Below, one piece after another: positions 33,761 to 47,000 of a stretch of DNA of 64,000 nt (position 1 is its first letter; each line of letters starts with the position of its first letter). The position numbers and the translations under genes were made by a program. This stretch comes from Pelobates cultripes (Eukaryota > Chordata > Amphibia > Anura > Pelobatidae). A model generated the notes under the pieces. The model was not told the DNA's origin. It worked only from the letters and a program-made list of their open reading frames with translations, and searched no databases. The DNA lies in NCBI GenBank assembly GCA_933207985.1, contig OW240912.1:254218946-254282945 (forward strand), given 5' to 3'.

Positions 33761-35405
33761 TGGCAAATGGCAAAAAGTTATAAAAAGTAGCGTCAGAAAG
33801 TAAAAGATGACATCAAAATGTGAAACATTTGTGTGAGCAGGCCTGTTTAATTTGCCTGCATGTGGATAAAGCAATCACCAGAGATCAAGTGTCCGGGAAC
33901 CGTGAGCCCTCCACGTTCGGTGGATGCCGGGTGTTTCCATCTGTGAATCCGGAACCCATGCGGTATAGTCCACAAATGGTAAGGTTACTTAGTTTTGCTA
34001 TTACTGGTTCTGCAAGACAAAGGAATGGGATTAAATGTTAATATCTAACCATGTAATGCCCTTACCCTTTACTTATGGTTAGTGTGGGGAGAACTTTTAA
34101 TCTTTACCAGAGTATCAAAAAGAAACTGAGTCTGTGTAGTGTAAGTATATGATCTACATGGTGAATGGGGAGGCATGTTCTATTTTCAGCCAGCACACAG
34201 CGCTCCAATTAGCCTTTGGGCAAGCGTTGGCAGAATTAAATTGAAATCTGTGTCTGGGCTGAATAATATATGTTTTTCATACAACACAAGTGAGTTGTGT
34301 TGCCATTAGATATTACAATTGTTAAACTATGTTAGATATTTCACATTAATAGCAAATAGCATGAAGATAACATCAAGCACTTCTTCTCAGGGTTTTCACT
34401 GCCTGCTGAAGTCATCATGTTGCCTCAACACCTGTTTTTCTATACTTTTGGCCTGCTACATAAATCAGCAAAACAAGTAACAACAGGACACTTTGCCTAG
34501 CCCCAAGCCACAGCACAATGCTGGTACAGATATACAGGCGTGATCAAAAGGAAACAGTAAAACAATCAACAATGTCTCTTTTTTATTATATTTAATTGAC
34601 ATGTTGTGAAAGATAAAGCCTTTAGTAAAAGTGCTTATTATAAATGTTTGGGGAATAAGGCAAACTTGCTTGTAAAAAATATCCAGCCTACTTTACATCA
34701 AGCAAACATCTTAGAAGCCTAAACGGTGCCTAAATTGTAGGTGAGAAGCTGATAGAAATGACAAGGTGAAACCTGTCTGCTTTGTAACATGGAGAGTGTT
34801 AGGGAGTTGAGATTGCGCATGCAGTTAGCTCTTGGATTCAATACATATTCAGTCTTTGTTGCTAAGATAGCCAATCATGAGAAAGCCCAGGTCTCCATGC
34901 ATTAATCTGAATTTGTAGATAAAAACTAATGAATCTTTTATAAGTCAGTGTGCTAAACAGTGTGGAAAAATATCCTATAAAATTATAATGAATATATATT
35001 CCTTTGGCTGTACGAGTGATTGTCTGCTGTGTCGGGGAACATTGTGTGTGTGTTTTGCTATCATTAGAGTACTAGGCATTATCCCTTGTTCAGTTTGCAT
35101 TATTTTAAATTTGCTTTCCTATTGTGCTACGTGCTTAATTGAAGCTTTGTAAGTAGACCATTATTCTGATTAGTATAATTATGCTGATTTTGGTAACACA
35201 AAAGAAATCAATTTTTTAAATAAAAACCTATTCTGTCATAAGTATTTCAAGAAACAATAGGAACAGGTCAGTGCTGATAAAATTACATTATTTTGGACAG
35301 GCAAATTCCCATAGTTCCTTAGCAATTATACACATTTCTGTAAGCCTCCACCAAATGTATTTTTTTCTGGGGGTGGATATAAAATCTCTGAAATGTACAT
35401 GACAT
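33761..35405 (+). other. Intron 62 sequence, nothing recognised
   Basis: AT-rich, no repeat boundary or exon found. Confidence 0.35.
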
Positions 35406-35409
35406 TTGC

Positions 35410-35538
35410 AGGGTTTTTCCCTAAAGTGACAATTCAAGGTGAATTTGAAGTGAATTTAACTGGAAACATTCTCTAAGTCAGCTATGCTTTCAGTTCAGAT
35501 ACTCTATCCTTAAATTTAAAATTCAAAATAACCCTGTA
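35410..35538. mobile_element. MITE of the GGGTTATTYACTAAAG family, diverged
   Basis: Starts CAGGGTTTTTCCCTAAAGTG, then ACAATTCAAGG, and ends TTTAAAATTCAAAATAACCC, the inverse type of end. Same family as 35778-35970. Confidence 0.5.
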
Positions 35539-35777
35539 GCCGACTCCCAAAAGGTCCTCTCTCAATCTGTGAGAGTTCAGTAAAACCTTTTTTGGGCACA
35601 GGGACAAATATGAACCTAGCAGCAGCTCAGAAAATTCCATCTCCTCCCTCATTCCATGCACACTTGGTAACATTCCAGAACAATAAACAAAAAGAATCCA
35701 CAGAACCTTTGAATAATCAGAATGGGTTCAATGAGCTAACACTACTTTAAAACTTGGTATGGTATGGAAAAACAGAT

Positions 35778-35970
35778 TGGGTTATTTATTAAAGTGAGAA
35801 TTGCCTGGAATTCAACGTAATTTCAAGGTAAATTTCAAAATTTAGGCTAAAAGAAAATTTATGCTTTTGCACGTCATCTGTTTTCAATTTGGTTATTTTG
35901 GCCTGGAATTTGAATTTCACTTTGAATTCACTCAGAATTCTCAACAACCTTTACTTTAGTGAATAACCTA
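35778..35970. mobile_element. MITE of the GGGTTATTYACTAAAG family
   Basis: Starts GGGTTATTTATTAAAGTGAG and ends with the inverse, CTTTACTTTAGTGAATAACC. The target duplication is not clear, so the superfamily stays open. Confidence 0.65.
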
Positions 35971-36540
35971 GTCTGTGTGGGATATCATAATGAAATGACA
36001 GGTGACAGGCTCATGGGTATTTTTAAGAAATTGGCCAGTTTTGGAATGCTGTTTCTCAATATTGCCAGATTAACGTGTACATCTTGACTACATGTGGTTA
36101 GAATGTTACATACCTATATACAATGGAATTAGACATATGTATATCAAATCACCACACATTCACTATTTTTAACACAGAGATAAGAAATATATTTCTGAAC
36201 TAGAAAAAGTGCAGAGTGAGCTACAAAATTAATAAGGGGAATGGAAAATATTAGTTGTGCAGAAAGTATTGAAACATTGCATTTATTTTCTTTAGAAAAA
36301 AATGCATCTCGGAGGGGATATGATAGCACTATACAAAAATATAAAGGGTCAGTACAAACCACTAGGTTTCACCTGTTCATTAGCAGGAATATACAACAGA
36401 CAAGATGTCATCTATTGAGACTGAAAGAAAGACATCTTTCCTTACAGCAGAGGAAAGGTTTCTTTACAGTAAGAATAACAACAATGTAGAATGTACAACC
36501 AACTTGTATTTTAAGTAATTTAGGTAACGTTTCAAAGATC
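35971..36540 (+). other. Intron sequence, possible coding-derived fossil
   Basis: At 36241-36489 an 82-codon frame reads FSLEKNASRRGYDSTIQKYK, and a shifted frame gives MIALYKNIKGQYKPL-like words. This resembles the C-terminal end of LINE ORF2 proteins (FSLEKRRLRGD...IALYK). The evidence is weak. Confidence 0.3.
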
Positions 36541-36549
36541 ATTGTAACA

Positions 36550-37065
36550 GTGTTATCCACTTTTCACAATTGGTTTTGGAGCACAGCCTCAAGCTGCGGT
36601 AGCATGGGTTTACTAGCGTAGATTACAGTGTCATCTGTATAAATGTGTACGGTTGAGGATTTGTAGACATTAGGCAGATCATTTATAAATTATGTGAATA
36701 GCAGGGGGCCAAGTATGGAACCTTGGGGAACACCACACATGACTGGAAGACGGAGGAAAGCGGCAAGCGCTATCAGAAATGGTCACATATTGCAATTGGT
36801 CTGAAACATACAATCGGAACTAGGTTAGCCGACGATCACCAATGCCTGAGTTTTTAAGTTTTTGCAAAAGAATGCCATGATCTACTGTGTGAAAGGCCTT
36901 GGCAAAATCAAGGAAAACAGCTCCAGTTAAGTCCCCTTGTTCCATGCCAATTTGGATGTCATTGCAAACTTTTAAGAGGGCAGCCGAAGTTGAGCGATTT
37001 GGACGAAAGCCTGATTGATTTAACTTGTATGTGAACAAGTTGTTGCTAATCAAGGTGAAATCTGA
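36550..37065 (-). pseudogene. LINE reverse transcriptase fragment (L2/CR1 group)
   Basis: The - strand frame from 37053 reads NQSGFRPNRSTSAALLKVC and AVFLDFAKAFHTVDH, the fingers and first catalytic Asp of LINE RT. An in-frame TAG follows GDRRLT at about 36820. The next block, VPQGSILGPLLFT, is in a shifted frame and leads to IYTDDTVIYAS, a variant of the YADD active-site motif, near 36640. It is therefore an RT palm fragment with at least one stop and one frameshift. Endonuclease and 3' tail are missing here. Confidence 0.82.
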
Positions 37066-38755
37066 TCACCATTATGGGGTCAGCAAGGACTTTTTCTTTG
37101 GTTTCTGTAGCATGGTTGACCATTGTGCCAAATCAGATCTTTTGTCGTTTTTGGATCAACCACATGAACGGATACATTTTAAAGGTTGAGCTCAGTAGAC
37201 TCAAGTTTTTGCCAGCTACATTAGATTACCATGTGACTATTGACTTTGTGTAATGCAGAGAGACTGTCCTTTTGGCCATTGATTGCTTTATTTAGGGCAG
37301 GTTTAGAAGGTTGAGAGGGAAATGGTGAATATTCTTGGTTTGGCAAATTCTTCCAAGTTGGATTAATGCTGAAATGTGTGCTTAAGAAAGACTGTGAGTA
37401 GAGAGCAAAAGTAAATATTCATAACTACCTGTCTAGTTGTGTCTTTGATCTGTTGCTAGGAAGAATGCCACTCGGAAACAGAAAATAGAAACACACTTTA
37501 TTCTAAGTAACCTGGTATTCCCATTAAAGTTAACTTGGCTTCAGGAAATCATTTGCTAATATGACCCTCATAAGTCAATGACTTGGAAATGTGGTTTAAT
37601 TTTCTACTAAGCACCAGTAAATTGAATTTCTTCTCAAGACTTCATCAGTTTATAATTTGTGTCCTAGGGATCTTTCTTCAGAAATCTTGTATAAAGTAAG
37701 AGAATTGCAAATGTTTTAGGTAGTGACAGCAGAAGATGCATTTCTCGGGTACCCCCACAAATAAGATGTAATCTAGAAATACATTTACTTGGTAGTAATA
37801 GGAAACCTAAGCACCACATAACATTTTCTAGTGTTAGCTGTTAATAAGGTAAGTATGCAGGACCTTCTGCATATAATTTCTCACATGTAAAAATATTACA
37901 AGGCTTAATTGAAAGAATACCTTATGCTATAATAAGAATAATGTTTATTGCAAAATGTTCAGTAAAAAGGTGATACAGTACATATAGTAGAGATGCAGTA
38001 TTCATCAGAGCATGGCATACATATTAGAACACACAATATACTATATCACAAAGTGTAATACTTTTTTGCTGTTTGTTTTCTTTTTCCGTTTTTAGTGTGC
38101 AATAAATGTAAACTCAAATATGATGTAATATTGAAGTAATAATTTGTCAAACATTTTCTTACATTAATGAGTTACTCCGACACTTTTTAAATAACTTTTT
38201 TATTCAATGTAGAATGCCCAATAGGGTATTGTTCATCAGGTCCTCCCCATTAAAAAGTAATGAAGGGGTTAAACGTACCTGTATTCCAGCACTGTGCAAA
38301 AGTCCCGTTGCTCCTCTCCACACCCCATTCTGACATCTTGTGCTCCCACAAGCAGTCCAGTGAAGTTCTTCTTAAAAACAAGAATTTGATTGGGTAATTT
38401 TAACTGGTTCAAAGAAGGTGCGTGTGCTCAGAACCAATGAGGGATGGGGCCTTGGAAAGTGGACAGGGAAGGTTGCCCTACTATTTTTTTTTTTTTTAAA
38501 TACAATCTTTAAAATGGAGAAAGGTGAGGAGGGCTGGGAAGGATCTGCAAGGAGGGAGGAACGGAGGACAGGCAAAGCAACATTTTTCCTTGCAGACGCG
38601 CTAGGAATCTAGGAGAATCTGACTATGGGGGGGTTATCCCAGTCACCTGTTAAATTGTTTACATTGTTTCCTGTTTTGAAGATGCAAGTTTCCATATACA
38701 GGCTTGCGGTTACCAGCCTGCAATATCGGGACATTGGATGCAGATCTGTCAGTAT
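37066..38755 (+). other. Intron 62 sequence, nothing certain
   Basis: Mostly unique AT-rich DNA. Bases 38270-38620 are GC-richer with a T12 run at 38484 and may be an old MITE, but no paired ends were found. Confidence 0.35.
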
Positions 38756-38759
38756 GTAC

Positions 38760-40600
38760 TCAGCCACAACAGGGGAGACAAGACATAAATTGTGAAGCCC
38801 CCTACTTGCCTTGTCACGGAATGGATTAAATGACTCCTAACACACCCACCCAGAAATCACTCAGGAGCGCCGAGAGGACTGCCGACATGCAGTGGCATCA
38901 TGGTTACCGGACTGTCTCGGGTCGGACAGGAGTGACCTCCATATCTAGGAGATCCAGAGACCTGGAGAATGTTGCTTCCCGTTGCTGCGAGCCCGGCCAG
39001 GCTGGTCTGTGGGGGGCCGTGGGGGGCCGCATGGACTAAGCTTAGGAGCAGTGGCCGGGGATGGAGTGGGCCCACGGAGGCACCCTGTCTTACTTATTGA
39101 GACTCCACCAGGTCAGGGGAGGTGCAGAGGCCACCCAGTTAGTGCACTCTAGGAGAGGGGGGTCTCATGGACTGGGGTACCTCGAGTGCCCGCTATACCG
39201 AGAAGCTCATGGGGGGAGGCTTTACCTGGAGCCGGGTGTTAATGTACATGTTGGCACCCACGGGGGCCTGATGTTGATGCACTGGACAGGGCCCAGCAGA
39301 GGCTTCATACTACACCTCACATGTGACACTCAGGCAGGGATAGCTCCCACCTAAAGCAGGAAGTTATTTTTACTTACTTAATTTTATTTCCTTAATTACT
39401 TACTTGTGTGGGTTTTTTTTGTTTTGTTTTTTATATAACCTGGCCGCACGTGCTTGGACCAAGATCCCTGGGGTTCACAAGAGGACCTAACCGGGGATCT
39501 TCACGTAGGGCCCTATCCCACAGGCCCCTCCACAACCCAGAGGGCACCCTTCCCATCTTTTTTTTTTTATTTCCCCTTCTCTTACATTATCACATCATGA
39601 TTACCTGGAGCGCTAGAGGGAGTTATACTTGGTACAAGCTTAATATGGAGTCTGGGATATGGCTACATAAGCCTAACAGTAGAATGGAGTAGGCCATACG
39701 CCATAGTTAATAACACCGTTTTTGCCACAAAATAATTCATAAGAACCCAGGGGTTTCCAGGCAGCGATAAACAGAAGAGCTGCTTCTTCTTCGCTTCATT
39801 CTTCTTCCCGCACGTTAAGGCACAACGTTCATAACTGTAACCCTGTAGATTGATTTAGGGTAGTTTTTTTGGGAATATACCCTTTATAATTGCAGAAAAA
39901 CACACAGGAAATAGGATAGAGCAAAGGAAAATGAACAATCAGACATACATAAGCGAAACACTGTGGGCTGCCACTCGCCTTTAACCCCTTAAGGACACAT
40001 GACATGTGTGACATGTCATGATCCCCTTTTATTCCAGAAGTTTGGTCCTTAAGGGGTTAAAGGTTAACCTGAAAACTTACATAGCTCATACAACTCGGAT
40101 AGCAGGTGGGCCTGATGCACAGTTGCAACCATGCGATTTTTCTACATACTTCCCCATACCGACGATTAGTTATCTTTATAAGACATGTGCTACTATGCCT
40201 GCTGTACTTATATTAGTATTAATTTAAATACTTAAAGTTAGCACTGATAGACTTACATATATAATATACTCGTTACTCTTGAGCTTATTAAGCACATTTT
40301 CATAAAAATGCCCACCTATTTTGTAATATCTGTCGGCAATGTCACAGTATGTCATATTTAACTATATATTTATATTCGCACCCTTTATTATAAACGCCTG
40401 TATACAGATATGACACCTGTAGTACACTTCATGGATGCGTTGGTTTCCAGACTTGTAATTATATTATTGCTATCACGACTGACTTTACTGCACTGTAATA
40501 CTGCAATATTATTGCACAACAGCTTATATTGAAACAAGCCCATTGTTTATGTATGCAAAATGATGTGAATAAAAGCTTTTCTTGAATAAAAAAAAAAGTT
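38760..40600 (+). mobile_element. Probable L1/Tx1-like LINE remnant with poly(A) end
   Basis: A GC-rich block (38830-39360) resembling a LINE 5' UTR is followed by pyrimidine-rich sequence. An AT-rich 3' UTR follows and ends AATAAAAGCTTTTCTTGAAT, then AAAAAAAAAA at about 40589-40599. No RT is left, so most of the body is deleted. A 70-bp piggyBac-like MITE interrupts it at 39985. The poly(A) end supports a retroelement. The link between the 5' and 3' parts is inferred. Confidence 0.42.
39985..40056. mobile_element. 72-bp piggyBac-like MITE, copy 2
   Basis: Flanked by TTAA at 39981-39984 and 40057-40060, with CCCCTTAAGGAC and GGTCCTTAAGGGG ends. It is the reverse-oriented relative of 17673-17742. 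Confidence 0.85.
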
Positions 40601-43200
40601 TAGCAGAAATTAAAATGGTAGAATTCATTCAGCCAAGCATTTCAAATCATCCTCTTTTCTTCTTTTTCATAATGCAATGCTCTTTAAAATAATTACAGTT
40701 TTGCCTTACTGAATTCCTGCACAGAATGAGAATCTGAATGGTGGCCTTAAATACCACTGCTTAGCAAAACAGGTGATCCGGCAGATGTCGTTTAGGATCA
40801 AGCGCATGATATAGGTTGCTGTTCTGCTTCCCTATAATTTATGAATCACTTTGTTTAGATATAGGGGATATTATTTTCATACCTACACACATTTTTGTTA
40901 ATGTGTGGAACAAGAAGAACGCTAGCTGCAGCAATAAATCACCACTCACAATTCATGATGTATGATTTTATACGTTTTAGCCCATTTAATGGAATTTATT
41001 GTACTCTAACAAGAAAAGAGGCACAAAGTAATGAGATGAGAGGAGAATTTTATCCTGTGCACAAAGATAACTTTAAATAGTTGAAGCAAGTTTGAAGAAA
41101 GAAAGCAAAGCAGATCATTAACCATTTCAGAAGAGTATGTAGTGCTGCCCATAGCTTTTGCAGCCAGGAATTACGGTAAATACTAGCTTGGAATACAATA
41201 TATACAAAGGCAATAATGTATATATTGTATGCTAAACTAGCAATTACTTGCAGTTGGTGGAGAAGATAAGGACAAATGAACCACCTCACCTTCCTAAGTT
41301 TGGTTCTGGAACACAACCATTAAGCTTACCACCTTTTTAAAAAAACAACCAAATAAAGGCCATGATATTTTGCATAATTAATTACATATGCATGGAATCA
41401 AAGGACAAAATGTCACCTGATAGTATGTAACATCCCTAGACGCTACATGAGAGACATTGGAATTGGAAAGGAAAAATGTGTGTATGTGTGTGTTGGTGTT
41501 GGTGTGTGTTGGAATGTGTGTGTCAAGCAGTATGTGTATACTGCCTGATGAGTGTTTGTATAGGAGTATTTGTACAGCAGTGTGTGCATACTGTTTGAGT
41601 GTATGCATGTGTCACTTTGTGTATACTTTGTCTGTGTGTGTATAACAGTGTGTGCATATTATGTGTCCGTGTCTGTATTCTGTGAGTGTGTGTCTACTGT
41701 GTCTGGATGTGATTTATTGCATACATAGCAGGTATAATAAAGGTGGACATTCAGGCTCTATTTTTCTCACCACTCTTCCTGAGTCCCGTCAGAGAAAAAT
41801 ACTAGCCTTTGCATTGCCAGTATTTTTGCAAGAGTCAAATACCTATGAATGGGCTAGAGACAGGAAATCATTTTAGGAAATCAAAAATCACAGAAGTAGG
41901 AAAGCTCACCACTTTGAAGATGCATCAGTGGTTATATACACAGTACATAAATAGAATTTGTGTCTTGTAGAATGTGTGGTATGAAGAATTAGTGCCTTTA
42001 TATAAGACGTGAGTGTCACTCTAATATTAATCCTTAGTATATTGTGTGTAGCAGGCACACTTAGTTATTGCTATATTTCTTATTCAATATATTCTCTTGA
42101 AAGTCATCATCCTATCACACTCAAACAGTCCTACTGGATTCCAAAACGTGGCCATGAAAGTCTGTCTGGCTCGGATAAAGATGAATCTGACTTAGATACT
42201 GCAGGTCTCGCTCAGACTGCACAAGATTTTAAATGAAAGGTAAAGATACATCCACACATGAAACTATGTATATCTTCTTTTGCATTTTTTATTTCTTTCG
42301 CAGTAACATTTTTCACTTGAACGCTGACAGCTCGGAAGCGTTTATCCATGTTTCAGTGCTTAATGCATCAATGTCAGACTCATTCAATACTCTAAAGGCA
42401 TTACATACAAAAAACTCATAAAACCATGCAGGATCATACCTGTGAGAGTTCAGGCATATTCAAAAAAAGTGTTTTTGTTCTAGGGTATGATTCAATCTTT
42501 GTGTCGCATTTAATAATAAGATCCATCCAGCTTCAATAAAGCTTCATAAGGCTTTCTAAATTGTATTGAACTCAACCTTCCTGTTTCTGCACTTAAAAAA
42601 ATGGCATTTTAGCATTATATGATTTACAGATTAATTTATCTAAAGCCCCTTTTATAAATAAAGGGTACTAATAATAGTGTTGTGAGAATCAAGAGTTTAT
42701 GTTTAATCTCTTCCTGACAAGTATTTGTATTGGTTAGGTGTGTTTGCATGTATATTCACTGAATGGTTTCTCACCTATACTTGAATTTTTTTATTTTTCA
42801 TTCATTCCAATAATAATACATTCTATAGTGTTATTGTGTGTACAACCCACGAGGTAGTTGAGTTTTAACACTTCAATGACAAAATGTAAGCAAATATTTT
42901 AATATTGTTTATATATTGTGCAATGCAAAAAATTAACCAACACTAAAAAAAAATAGTTGTACCCTCATTCTACAAGTCACATAAAAAATGGTTCAGACAA
43001 TTAATGGTTCAGCATGCCTCAATAGATCTCTGCACTCTACTTTATTGACTGACTTTTGTTAAAGGGACAACACAAGCTGGAAGTGGCCTTCACTTTTTAG
43101 AACACTACATAGTAACATAGACGGACTAGTCCAGAGGTAGGCAATCTAGAGAAGTCTAGATGTTGTGGACTGCATCTCCCTGGCAGGATAGTGGGTGATC
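40601..43200 (+). other. Intron 62 sequence with a GT-rich stretch
   Basis: A degenerate GTGTGT region lies at about 41475-41700. Nothing else was recognised. A 75-codon frame at 42009-42236 is discussed in the findings. Confidence 0.4.
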
Positions 43201-43206
43201 CTATAC

Positions 43207-43737
43207 ACAGAATGTAACAAAAGTAGTAACGTACCGGACCTTAGAATGGCCGGGCTAAAGTTACTAAAATAGAGAATAAGCAGGACGAGCTGAGGTCAGG
43301 GAAGCCAGAAATCAGGAAGGACGAAGGTACACAAGCCAAGTCAAAGGGATAACAGAAAGGAGAATAGTCAAGCCGAAGTCAAAAACCAGAAAATACAAAC
43401 AAATACAACGCGCTATTGAGACCAAGAAGAACCACAACAGGGCAAAGAACCTAACTCATGGGAGCCTTATTATTTTGTGACTGAATCTGGCTGGAATGAT
43501 AACCACTCCACCAAAACATCATTTTTCGGTGATTAATGACGTCACTTTGTCGCTGCCCCTTTTTCGCATCATAAAAAGGGGCAGAGCTATCGCGGCCGAG
43601 CGAAAATGACTTGAAACGCTGGAAGACCGCCAGGCCCTGTCCCCAGAACCCTGCAGCTGAACTTCACTGTGAACATTCTCCTGAATCTCTACAACAGGTA
43701 CCCTGACACTCCCTTGATGCTTTACCAGCATCATGAC
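43207..43737. mobile_element. Unclassified dispersed repeat, possible solo LTR
   Basis: Begins TGTAACAAAAGTAGTAACGT and ends GCATCATGACA, so it has TG...CA ends. It is more GC-rich than the flanks and contains the hairpin GCCCCTTTTT...AAAAAGGGGC (43554-43581). The 5-bp flanks do not match, so an LTR is only a suggestion. Confidence 0.3.
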
Positions 43738-43863
43738 AGGAAGAGCATAATAAGAGATGAAGTCCAGAACATCTGGAGTGATAAAGGTTTCTTAGCTTTG
43801 GTCTGGCCTGTAGGCTCTGATCTTATATAGTAAACTCCTTATATATTAATGCACCTACTAGAT

Positions 43864-44069
43864 CAGGGGTTCTCAACGTTAGTCCTCAGGACCCCCTACC
43901 AGTCCAGGGTTTAGGGATTACCTGGGTGTGTCTAAGGTGTTTAGAAAAAGAAAAAAAAAACACAGTCTAAGGTGTTTTTTTCCCTTTTTCCAAAAACCTG
44001 AGACACACCCAGGTAATCCCCAAATCCTGGACTGGTAGGGGGTCCTGAGGACTGGGTTGAGAACTCCTG
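43864..44069. mobile_element. 206-bp palindromic hAT MITE
   Basis: Flanked by a perfect 8-bp duplication, tactagat, at 43856-43863 and 44070-44077. The ends are CAGGGGTTCTCAAC and, inverted, CAGGAGTTCTCAAC. Nearly the whole element is an inverted repeat (CCCTACCAGTCCAGG against CCTGGACTGGTAGGG) around an A-rich centre. Confidence 0.88.
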
Positions 44070-44077
44070 TACTAGAT

Positions 44078-47000
44078 AAATATACCTACCTGGTTGTTCT
44101 TTCTGGATATTTTATGAATCCCCAAAATTATACACAGATACATTTTTGTCTGTGAACTAAAGAATGTAATAAAACCAAAGTCTAATCTATGTTTTTCTCA
44201 TTAAACACCTATTGTGTGCCAAAGAACAACTAGTGGTTAATATTTGATTTGTATTATACATAATGCACCAAAACCTCTCTATAAAACCAATGTCTAATAA
44301 AATACTACCTTCTACAACCTTGCATCAGTGAAAATTGCACAGCCGTCATTAACACAGGGCAAAATGGGCAGATGTCCACAGCCCCATCACTCCAAGATAT
44401 GCTTTATCCCTTTTTTTTTTTATTGCCATAGTGTAGACTTTAAATGTAACATCACACACCCCCAATGATGTATGACAAAGCTCATTGATTTTCTGGTATA
44501 CACTTTACAGCCTCATTGCTGTGAGTGGTTGTCTACCTCTCATGGGAATCTGTTAGTTGCAGGCCATTTAAACTGCACTGGGTAGAAAGTATGTCAGAGA
44601 GAGGAAGATGCAGAAAATAGTCCAATCTGCATTTTCTTTCTGTGGGAGGCTCCCTGTGTCTTTCCAGCTATTATTCAATAGCCCCTCATTTTCTTCCCTT
44701 TGATTTAAAAAATCTTAGACTTTAACTTTTTATTTGTTCTTCTTTTAAGGCCCTTAACCATGTTTAGCTTCACTTATCTCCCTCTTCATTTCCCTTCAAA
44801 CTACACTGACACAGACTTACAATTCATATGGAGTGGGCATGTATAATATCGAAGGAGGTGTAACATCGTATGATAGATATTGATGTAAAATGAATAAGTT
44901 AAAGGTTTACCTTTTTTTCTTATTTATATATTTTAATGAATGTATGGTTTGCATGGGTTAAATTTTAATTGTAATGCAGATAGTGGTGCGGTACATTGTT
45001 TTAGGCAGAAGGCATATACATGGTAATGTCTATATACCATATGTTTCATTGAAACATTTGTTATGCTTGTATAATGTACTAAAACGCACTGTCCTATTTG
45101 TTCCACTAATATAGTTAATTTACTGTTTTTGCAGGGCCAGTGTGAAATGTCAACTTAAAACTGTGGATTATCAGTATTAAGTCTATGTGGGTCAGAGTGC
45201 TCACCTTATATATGCTATAATTGCTATATCAATGTGCTGTAAGGGATTGAATCCAATGTAACACTGAAATACTGGCCTTGGGAAATATCAGTGTGGATTA
45301 AGAGCTTGAGTCTGAAGTATAATACTGAAGTTTTAACATTTGAAATATGGCTCCAATTTTATATAACTTTCTATATAACATAACCATCAATACACTTAGT
45401 CTCCTTAATTTGTATACATTCAAGAATAGAATACTATATAATGTTATACCTTCCAAGAAAGCATACCAGTCTCCCTACATAAACCCACACAGCAGACCAT
45501 GCAGTAGGTCTCTTCATAGTCCGAGGGTCTTCGGCACAGTATTCATACTGTGCTTGTTGGAGACAGTTCCCTGATGTCCCCTGATACAGTACACCAGGGA
45601 TTAAACTAGGGATGGTGGAGAAGGTCCACAAAATAGGACTTTCTTGCTGAAATCCGGACAGTAATGAGGCCTTGAATTTACAACTACGAGTTAGGAACAT
45701 CACCATTAAAAAAAAAAAAAGAGTTAAAAAAAAGTAAAGATACATTCTAAGCAGTTATAAGAAGTGTTAATGGTGACGACTTTGGGAACAGTTCCTTTAG
45801 AGTATTTTCAGAGAAGGCAGTTTGACAAAAACCTGGGCTGCCCCTGCTTTCCCTGAGCCTACTGTTGACAGGCTATCATTACTGTTAAAACTTGGACAGA
45901 CATGACCACCAGACATTAGTAAATGCTTAGTCACAGATGGAAGTGTCTACGTTCTCTTAATAAAAAGATTTCCCTTTACAGAGACAACAAATTGTACGCC
46001 AGCATGAAAGGAGGATTATTTTGGCTACAATTATGGAAAGCACACCCCGGATATTGAAGATCCAACTGGGAATTGCAGCGTTATTTGTCCTAGTAGATTG
46101 TGATGGTTATGAATAGTTAAAGAACAAATGTACACCCAATTACAAGTCTTAGAACAGAGTTGTTTTACCCAGAGCTTACCTGCAAAACCTAAGTTAAACC
46201 CAGCAAATCCACAGGGTTGCCAATTAAAAGGTATTTTCTTTTAATGACCCAGTTGGGTAAAACAAAAAAAATAAAAACTGACGTGTATTTATGAACACAG
46301 ACCCCACTCCCATTATTAACAACACACACACTATACATACTAAACACATACAATATATATATATACATATATAACAATGTAATTGCCTCTAGTTAGATCA
46401 ATATTACACAGAGTAAGCATCAAAGTAGGCATATACATATTATCACTTAATGGGTTAAATTACAATATAAGCTTTTTCCTATAATTAGAATGCCACCAAG
46501 GCTGAAGAAAATATTATAGATTTGTAGCAAATGCCAGCTTTGCAGGAAGTCCTTTATTGAAAATGGCACTTATTACTACAACGATGCCAAATGTTTTCAT
46601 CCTTCTTCCTAGTTTATGAATTGGATGGATGCAAGCAAATGTTATGCTATTTTTAGATTCCATAATGAAAATCCTAAATTTCTAGTCTATTGCGCTATAT
46701 AAGAATCACACAAAAGTCCCTTTATTAACACAAAATTTAAAGGGTATTCATTTTTATTACATGTGAAATTTCACATGCAGACTTATTAAAAATAAAATAA
46801 AATTCTCCAAATAGTTTTTTTTGCCATTTAGAACTAAAATGTGTACTCCGTATCCTGCAATATAATATTTACAGTATGTAGTTGTACAATCTTTCTGATC
46901 CAGTGGTTCCCAAAGACAATGCTTTATTTTAAAAGTAACATATAGTAAAAATAAACATTTTACAGACACTGGAAAAACTGGCATTCCTAATAGCGAACAT

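Noticed and set aside
38830..39040. GC-rich stretch considered as a CpG-island promoter
   Set aside because: Its neighbourhood ends in a poly(A)-tailed retroelement and the position is deep within an intron; a LINE 5' UTR is the simpler reading.
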